From Bog-564 sp035509915 (GTDB lineage: Bacteria > Actinomycetota > Acidimicrobiia > Acidimicrobiales > UBA8190), in the NCBI GenBank assembly GCA_035509915.1, contig DATKIB010000130.1:1-7458 (forward strand): a stretch of DNA of 7,458 nucleotides, written 5' to 3'. This document shows positions 1 through 7,458 of this stretch, one piece after another. The number at the start of each line of letters is the position of its first letter. Position 1 is the first letter of the stretch. The translations under genes and the position numbers were made by a program. The notes below the pieces were generated by a model. The model saw nothing but the letters and a program-made list of their open reading frames with translations, had not been told where the DNA came from and made no database searches.

Positions 1-1
1 C

Positions 2-4087
<4,086 letters not shown>

Positions 4088-4150
4088 CCCGCTCGTGCCG
4101 CAGCGCCCGAACGTCCGGCCTTCGCACAGTGCGTGCGCCGAGCCGACTGC

Positions 4151-4192
4151 GGCCCCGCACAAAGCAGCCGCCTACGGCCCTGCACACAGCAG
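4151..4192 (+). repeat. Imperfect 17-base direct repeat upstream of rpsL
   Basis: GGCCCCGCACAAAGCAG (4151-4167) and GGCCCTGCACACAGCAG (4176-4192) match at 15 of 17 bases, with starts 25 bases apart. A weaker related element, GGCCTTCGCACA, lies at 4117-4128. The second copy ends directly before the promoter-like stretch at 4194-4206. It could be a pair of protein binding sites or a simple local duplication. Confidence 0.6.
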
Positions 4193-4193
4193 G

Positions 4194-4206
4194 TAGTCTC
4201 TAAAGT
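4194..4206 (+). promoter_or_regulatory. Weak -10-like stretch before rpsL
   Basis: TAGTCT (4194-4199) and TAAAGT (4201-4206) both fit TANNNT, and TAAAGT matches four of six positions of TATAAT. They are the least GC-rich bases in the gap and lie 29 to 36 bases before the GTG start of rpsL. No good -35 element is seen at 16-18 bases upstream, so this is only a candidate. Confidence 0.22.
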
Positions 4207-4235
4207 CCCGGCAGTTCACTTCCGAGAGGTCACGC

Positions 4236-4607
4236 GTGCCCACCATCGAGCAGCTCGTCCGCAAGGGCCGAGCGACGAAGCAGACCAAGACCAAGACCCC
4301 CGCGCTGAAGGGTGCCCCCCAGCGACGGGGAGTGTGCACGCGCGTCTTCACGACCACGCCCAAGAAGCCGAACTCGGCGCTGCGCAAGGTCGCCCGCGTG
4401 AGGCTCACGAGCGGGGTCGAGGTGAGCGCTTACATTCCCGGCGTCGGGCACAACCTCCAGGAGCACTCGATCGTCCTCGTGCGCGGTGGCCGGGTGAAGG
4501 ACCTCCCGGGCGTGCGCTACAAGGTGATCCGCGGAGCGCTCGACGCAGCCGGAGTGCGCGAGCGCAACCAGGCGCGTTCTCGCTACGGCGCCAAGAAGGA
4601 GGCCTGA
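4236..4607 (+). CDS. rpsL: 30S ribosomal protein S12
   Basis: S12 sits at the decoding centre of the 30S subunit and helps monitor codon-anticodon pairing. The 123-residue product has the usual length. It runs MPTIEQLVRKGR at the start, then QRRGVCTRVF, TPKKPNSALRKVARVRL, GHNLQEHS and RGGRVKDLPGVRY, ending SRYGAKKEA. Lys43 and Lys88, where streptomycin-resistance changes classically occur, are both unaltered. Asp89, the aspartate that is beta-methylthiolated in many bacteria, is present. The start is a GTG chosen because it gives the conserved MPTI N-terminus and has a GAGAGGT ribosome binding site at 4224-4230 five bases before it. It follows rpoC after 148 bases and is one base from rpsG, so the two ribosomal protein genes are almost certainly translated from one message. 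Confidence 0.98.
   Translation: MPTIEQLVRKGRATKQTKTKTPALKGAPQRRGVCTRVFTTTPKKPNSALRKVARVRLTSGVEVSAYIPGVGHNLQEHSIVLVRGGRVKDLPGVRYKVIRGALDAAGVRERNQARSRYGAKKEA
4596..4602 (+). promoter_or_regulatory. Shine-Dalgarno site for rpsG inside the end of rpsL
   Basis: AAGGAGG lies six bases before the rpsG ATG and overlaps the last Lys-Glu-Ala codons of rpsL. It is the strongest ribosome binding site among the complete genes here. With the one-base gap it points to tight coupling of S12 and S7 translation. Confidence 0.85.
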
Positions 4608-4608
4608 G

Positions 4609-5079
4609 ATGCCTCGAAACGGCCCGGCCACCCGCCGCGAGCTGCTACCGGACCCCGTCTACCGTTCGGTGCTCGTCACCCAGGTGGTCAACAAGGTCCT
4701 CTCGCGCGGCAAGCGGACGCTCGCCGAGCGCATCGTGTACGACGCGCTCTCGACGGTGCGCGAGAAGACCGGGGCAGACCCTGTGCCGGTGCTCAAGAGG
4801 GCGGTGGAGAACGCGAGACCGGAGCTCGAGGTGAAGAGCCGCCGCGTCGGCGGTGCCACCTACCAGGTGCCGGTCGAGGTGAGGCCCCGCAGGGCCACCA
4901 CCCTCTCGATACGCTGGCTCGTGTCTTTCTCCCGCCAGCGGCGGGAGAAGACGATGGCCCAACGCTTGGCGAACGAGGTGCTCGACGCCGCCAACGGCAC
5001 CGGGGCGGCGGTAAAGCGCCGTGAGGACATGCACAAGATGGCCGAGTCCAACAAGGCCTTCGCCCACTACCGCTGGTAG
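4609..5079 (+). CDS. rpsG: 30S ribosomal protein S7
   Basis: S7 is a primary 16S rRNA binding protein that starts assembly of the 30S head and lines the E site. The 156-residue product has standard length and the family hallmarks: MPRNGPATRR, LVTQVVNKVLSRGKR, AERIVYDAL, the central VKSRRVGGATYQVPVEV and RPRRATTLSIRW segments, and MAQRLANEVLDAANGTGAAVKRREDMHKMAESNKAFAHYRW (split here only by description) at the C-terminus. The ATG follows the rpsL stop by one base. In Escherichia coli S7 represses its operon by binding a structured rpsL-rpsG intercistronic region. That region does not exist here, so any feedback would need another site. A 119-base gap with GC palindromes separates it from fusA. 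Confidence 0.98.
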   Translation: MPRNGPATRRELLPDPVYRSVLVTQVVNKVLSRGKRTLAERIVYDALSTVREKTGADPVPVLKRAVENARPELEVKSRRVGGATYQVPVEVRPRRATTLSIRWLVSFSRQRREKTMAQRLANEVLDAANGTGAAVKRREDMHKMAESNKAFAHYRW

Positions 5080-5084
5080 GCCGT

Positions 5085-5104
5085 CCGTCTGCCGCGGCCG
5101 ACGG
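5085..5104 (+). repeat. 20-base near-perfect palindrome after rpsG
   Basis: CCGTC-t-GCCG/CGGC-c-GACGG is symmetric at 18 of 20 positions. It begins six bases after the rpsG stop. As RNA it can form a hairpin with a cgcg tetraloop, and it competes with an overlapping dyad at 5100-5111. It could be a 3' processing or attenuation element, or a chance product of high GC. Confidence 0.45.
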
Positions 5105-5117
5105 GGCCGTCTCCGAG

Positions 5118-5150
5118 CGCCGGCGTCCGGCGTCGAGGGGCAGCCCGGCG
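5118..5150 (+). promoter_or_regulatory. Possible alternative hairpins upstream of fusA
   Basis: CGCCGG at 5118-5123 can pair with CCGGCG at 5127-5132 (three-base loop) or with a second CCGGCG at 5145-5150 (longer loop), so two mutually exclusive stems are possible. The heptamer CCGGCGT is also tandemly repeated at 5120-5133. A role in setting fusA expression is inference only. Confidence 0.3.
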
Positions 5151-5198
5151 AGAGAAGTTTTCGATCCGTCCCCACCTAATTCATCCGAGAGTCTGAGA

Positions 5199-7295
5199 AT
5201 GGCCGACGCACGCCCCATCCGAGAATTCCCACTCGCCAGGACCCGCAACATCGGGATCATGGCCCACATCGACGCGGGCAAGACCACGACGACCGAGCGG
5301 ATCCTCTACTACACCGGAAAGAACTACAAGATCGGCGAGGTCCACGAGGGCGCCGCCACGATGGACTGGATGGTCCAGGAGCAGGAGCGCGGGATCACCA
5401 TCACCTCCGCTGCCACCACCTGCAAGTGGCGTGACTGCTGGATCAACATCATCGACACTCCCGGGCACGTCGACTTCACCGTCGAGGTCGAGCGCTCCCT
5501 TCGGGTTCTCGACGGAGCCGTGGCTGTGTTCGACGCGGTCGCAGGCGTCGAGCCCCAGACCGAGACCGTGTGGCGACAGGCCGACAAGTACTCGGTGCCG
5601 AGGATCTGCTTCATCAACAAGATGGACCGCGTAGGCGCGGACTTCCCGCGCACCGTCTCGATGATCCGCGACCGCCTGGACGGCAGACCCGCGGTAGTGC
5701 AGCTGCCGATCGGGGTCGAAGGCAGCTTCAGCGGCGTCGTCGACCTGCTGCGCATGGAAGCGCTCGTGTGGGACGACGACATGGGCGAGAAGTGGAGGAC
5801 CGAGCCGGTCCCCGACGCTCTCGTGGCCGCAGCCGACGAGGCACGTCATGAGCTGGTCGACGTGCTGTCCAACTACGACGACACGATCATGGAGCGCTAC
5901 GTGGCGGACGAGAAGATCACCGCCGACGACCTGCGCAAGGCGCTTCGCAAGGGGACCATCGCAAGCGAGATCGTCCCGGTGCTCTGCGGATCGGCGTTCA
6001 AGAACAAGGCGGTGCAGCCCCTCCTCGACGCAGTCGTCGACTACCTTCCGAGTCCACTCGACGTCCCGACCCCGTCCGGCACCACTCCGAAGGGAGAGGT
6101 CGTCGAGCGAAAGGCCGACGACTCCGAGCCCTTCGCGGCGCTCGCCTTCAAGATCATGACCGACCCCTACGTCGGAAAGCTCACGTACCTGCGCGTCTAC
6201 TCGGGCACGCTCGCCAAGGGCGCGACCGTGGTGAACGTGACCAAGGGTTCCCGTAAAGAGCGCGTAGGGCGGATCCTCCAGATGCACGCCAACCACCGCG
6301 AGGACAAGGACGCCGTCTTCACCGGCGACATCGTCGCGGCGGTCGGGCTCAAGGACACCACCACCGGCGACACCCTGTGCGACCCCGCGCACCCGGTCCT
6401 CCTCGAGGCTCTCACGTTCCCCGAGCCCGTCATCCACGTGGCGGTCGAGCCCAAGACCAAGGCCGACCAGGACAAGCTGGGCAAGGCTCTATACGCGCTC
6501 AGCGAGGAGGACCCGACCTTCCGCGTCCGCACCGACGAGGAGACCGGCCAGACCGTGATCTCGGGCATGGGGGAGCTCCATCTCGAGGTGCTGGTGGACC
6601 GCATGCTGCGCGAGTTCAGCGTGGACGCCAATGTGGGCAAGCCGCAGGTCGCGTACCGAGAGACGATTCGCAAGCACGTGGACAAGGTCGAGGGCCGCTA
6701 CGTACGCCAGACGGGTGGGCGCGGCCAGTACGGCCACGTCGTCATCTCCCTGGAGCCGACCGGTCCCGGCGGGGGCTACGAGTTCGTGGACAAGATCACC
6801 GGCGGGGTGATCCCAAAGGAGTACATCCCCGCGGTCGACGCGGGAATCCAGGAGGCGATCACCAACGGCGTGCTCGCCGGCTACCCGGTAGTCGATGTGC
6901 GAGTCACCCTTACCTACGGCTCGTACCACGAGGTGGACTCCTCGGAGATGGCCTTCAAGATCGCCGGTTCTTTGGCGGTGAAGGAGGCCGCCCGCAAGGC
7001 GAGCCCGGTGCTCCTGGAGCCTGTGATGGCCGTGGAGGTAGTGACCCCCGAGGAGAACATGGGCGACGTGATAGGCGACCTGTCCTCCCGGAGGGGCAAG
7101 GTGGAGGGGATGGAGCAGCGGGGCACGACCCAGGTGGTGAAGGCCCTTGTGCCCCTGGCCGACATGTTCGGCTACGCTACCGACCTGCGCTCGCGGACCC
7201 AGGGTCGGGCCACGTACACGATGCAATTCAGCGCGTACCACGAGGTGCCGGACTCAATTGCCCGCGAGATCATCGCCCGGGCACGCGGCGAGTAG
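5199..7295 (+). CDS. fusA: Elongation factor G (EF-G)
   Basis: EF-G is the cytoplasmic GTPase that drives ribosomal translocation and, with ribosome recycling factor, subunit splitting. The product has 698 residues, normal for the family. The G domain shows AHIDAGKT (22-29), RGITI (64-68), DTPGH (86-90), NKMD (140-143) and GSA (264-266), so all nucleotide-binding motifs are intact. Domain II (about 305-400) and domain III (about 410-480) follow. Domain IV (about 482-605) includes TGGRGQYGHV and the tip loop SYHEVDSSEM, and domain V runs from about 606. The ATG gives the conserved short leader before RNIGIMAHIDAGK, although its ribosome binding site is weak. Position between rpsG and tuf identifies the housekeeping copy. 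Residues 557-574 are echoed by a divergent sequence at the 3' end of the window. Confidence 0.98.
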   Translation: MADARPIREFPLARTRNIGIMAHIDAGKTTTTERILYYTGKNYKIGEVHEGAATMDWMVQEQERGITITSAATTCKWRDCWINIIDTPGHVDFTVEVERSLRVLDGAVAVFDAVAGVEPQTETVWRQADKYSVPRICFINKMDRVGADFPRTVSMIRDRLDGRPAVVQLPIGVEGSFSGVVDLLRMEALVWDDDMGEKWRTEPVPDALVAAADEARHELVDVLSNYDDTIMERYVADEKITADDLRKALRKGTIASEIVPVLCGSAFKNKAVQPLLDAVVDYLPSPLDVPTPSGTTPKGEVVERKADDSEPFAALAFKIMTDPYVGKLTYLRVYSGTLAKGATVVNVTKGSRKERVGRILQMHANHREDKDAVFTGDIVAAVGLKDTTTGDTLCDPAHPVLLEALTFPEPVIHVAVEPKTKADQDKLGKALYALSEEDPTFRVRTDEETGQTVISGMGELHLEVLVDRMLREFSVDANVGKPQVAYRETIRKHVDKVEGRYVRQTGGRGQYGHVVISLEPTGPGGGYEFVDKITGGVIPKEYIPAVDAGIQEAITNGVLAGYPVVDVRVTLTYGSYHEVDSSEMAFKIAGSLAVKEAARKASPVLLEPVMAVEVVTPEENMGDVIGDLSSRRGKVEGMEQRGTTQVVKALVPLADMFGYATDLRSRTQGRATYTMQFSAYHEVPDSIAREIIARARGE

Positions 7296-7303
7296 GAGGA
7301 GAG
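7294..7303 (+). promoter_or_regulatory. Ribosome binding site for tuf overlapping the fusA stop
   Basis: The purine run AGGAGGAGAG begins within the fusA stop codon. Its AGGAGG core ends 13 bases before the tuf ATG, a little long; the overlapping GGAGAG gives a more usual nine-base spacing. The 17-base gap suggests co-transcription of fusA and tuf. Confidence 0.7.
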
Positions 7304-7312
7304 AGACAAGAC

Positions 7313-7458
7313 ATGGCCAAGAAGAAGTTCGAGCGCAACAAGCCTCATATCAACATCGGGACGATGGGTCACATCGACCACGGCAAGACCACGCTCACCG
7401 CGGGCGTGCTCGCCGGCTACCCGACGGTGGACGTGCGGGTCACGCTGACCTACGGCTC
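7313..7458 (+). CDS. tuf: Elongation factor Tu, 5' end only, running into a chimeric join
   Basis: EF-Tu is the GTPase that carries aminoacyl-tRNA to the ribosome. The first 30 codons are typical: MAKKKFERNKPHINIG followed by the P-loop GHIDHGKT (residues 19-26) and TLTA. From codon 31 (7403) the family sequence stops. Instead of the usual AITKVL-type helix the frame reads GVLAGYPTVDV and then RVTLTYG, which is EF-G domain IV, matching fusA residues 557 onward in this same window. The frame stays open to the edge, so a gene finder would call one partial protein. Only 7313 to about 7402 should be treated as tuf. The location just after fusA is the standard place for this gene. Confidence 0.85.
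   Translation, partial: MAKKKFERNKPHINIGTMGHIDHGKTTLTAGVLAGYPTVDVRVTLTYG
7403..7458 (+). other. Misplaced divergent fusA fragment at the window end
   Basis: These 56 bases align without gaps to fusA 6867-6922 at 48 of 56 positions. The first 21 bases are identical; the eight differences all fall after that, mostly at third codon positions, with one amino acid change (Val to Thr). The pattern is that of an orthologous fusA from a related but different genome, not of a recent copy of this one. It is joined in frame to the start of tuf. Confidence 0.85.

Larger units (their letters stand above)
4088..4235 (+). other. rpoC-rpsL intergenic region (148 bases)
   Basis: No gene is supported here. 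The region holds a compact dyad CGCAC-a-GTGCG at 4123-4133, an imperfect direct repeat at 4151-4192, and just downstream the only AT-leaning patch (4194-4206). No GC hairpin followed by a T run is visible after rpoC, so read-through into rpsL is expected. This is where a separate promoter for the ribosomal protein and elongation factor genes could sit. Confidence 0.7.
5080..5198 (+). other. rpsG-fusA intergenic region with GC palindromes (119 bases)
   Basis: No gene is supported. The first 70 bases are extremely GC rich and contain several dyads: 5085-5104 (18 of 20 positions symmetric), GACGG-gg-CCGTC at 5100-5111, and CGCCGG-cgt-CCGGCG at 5118-5132. The last 40 bases are AT-leaning (TTTT at 5158-5161, CCTAATTC at 5175-5182). 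Only a weak purine patch, GAGAG at 5187-5191, serves as a ribosome binding site for fusA. No hairpin is followed directly by the T run, so a classic terminator is not supported. Confidence 0.6.

Noticed and set aside
4236..4607. Streptomycin-resistance alleles in rpsL
   Set aside because: Lys43 and Lys88 are both the usual residues, so no classical resistance change is present.
5118..5162. Intrinsic terminator between rpsG and fusA
   Set aside because: The perfect hairpin at 5118-5132 is separated from the TTTT at 5158-5161 by 25 bases, so it lacks the T run directly after the stem.
5181..6437. Long minus-strand open frame opposite fusA
   Set aside because: It mirrors fusA codons on the other strand, has a His/Asp/Val-rich composition with no recognisable domain, and fusA is intact and unambiguous.
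7313..7458. A novel EF-Tu/EF-G fusion GTPase
   Set aside because: The switch occurs right after the P-loop, removes the rest of the GTPase fold, and lands in a domain IV fragment of a related fusA at the edge of the window. A chimeric join explains it more simply.

Overview
The window is a piece of the conserved str (streptomycin) operon: rpoC (5' truncated) - rpsL - rpsG - fusA - tuf (3' truncated). All genes are on the + strand. The DNA is very G+C rich, with G or C at most third codon positions. The S12 sequence (RRGVCTRVF, KKPNSALRKVARVRL), the actinobacterial-type RpoC clamp region and the gene order point to Actinomycetota. The RpoC and S12 wording resembles Acidimicrobiia-like lineages from memory, but that class-level call is an inference. 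No mobile element, CRISPR array, phage gene, tRNA or rRNA was seen.

Layout: 1-4087 is RpoC, the beta' subunit of RNA polymerase. It lacks its N-terminal ~100 residues, including the first zinc ribbon, and carries an Ala/Gly-rich insertion and a long low-complexity C-terminal tail. 4088-4235 is a 148-base gap with an imperfect direct repeat and a weak promoter-like stretch. 4236-4607 is ribosomal protein S12 (GTG start), followed after one base by S7 (4609-5079). 5080-5198 is a 119-base gap rich in small GC palindromes. 5199-7295 is a complete elongation factor G. After 17 bases EF-Tu begins at 7313 and runs for 30 convincing codons.

The genes supply the transcription and translation core: catalytic RNA polymerase subunit, two 30S proteins (decoding centre and head), and the two elongation GTPases. 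They are probably co-transcribed, with possible extra initiation before rpsL.

The most notable features are the two ends, which do not look like natural sequence. Bases 1-77 repeat 382-458 exactly, and join in frame to the RpoC segment that should follow the zinc ribbon. At the far end, tuf switches after codon 30 into a divergent copy of the fusA domain IV sequence seen at 6867-6922. Both are best read as chimeric joins made during assembly or amplification, not as new genes. The interior (about 78 to 7402) is coherent and ordinary. I found no convincing new biological system; the remaining observations concern RpoC low-complexity segments and possible RNA structures between the genes.
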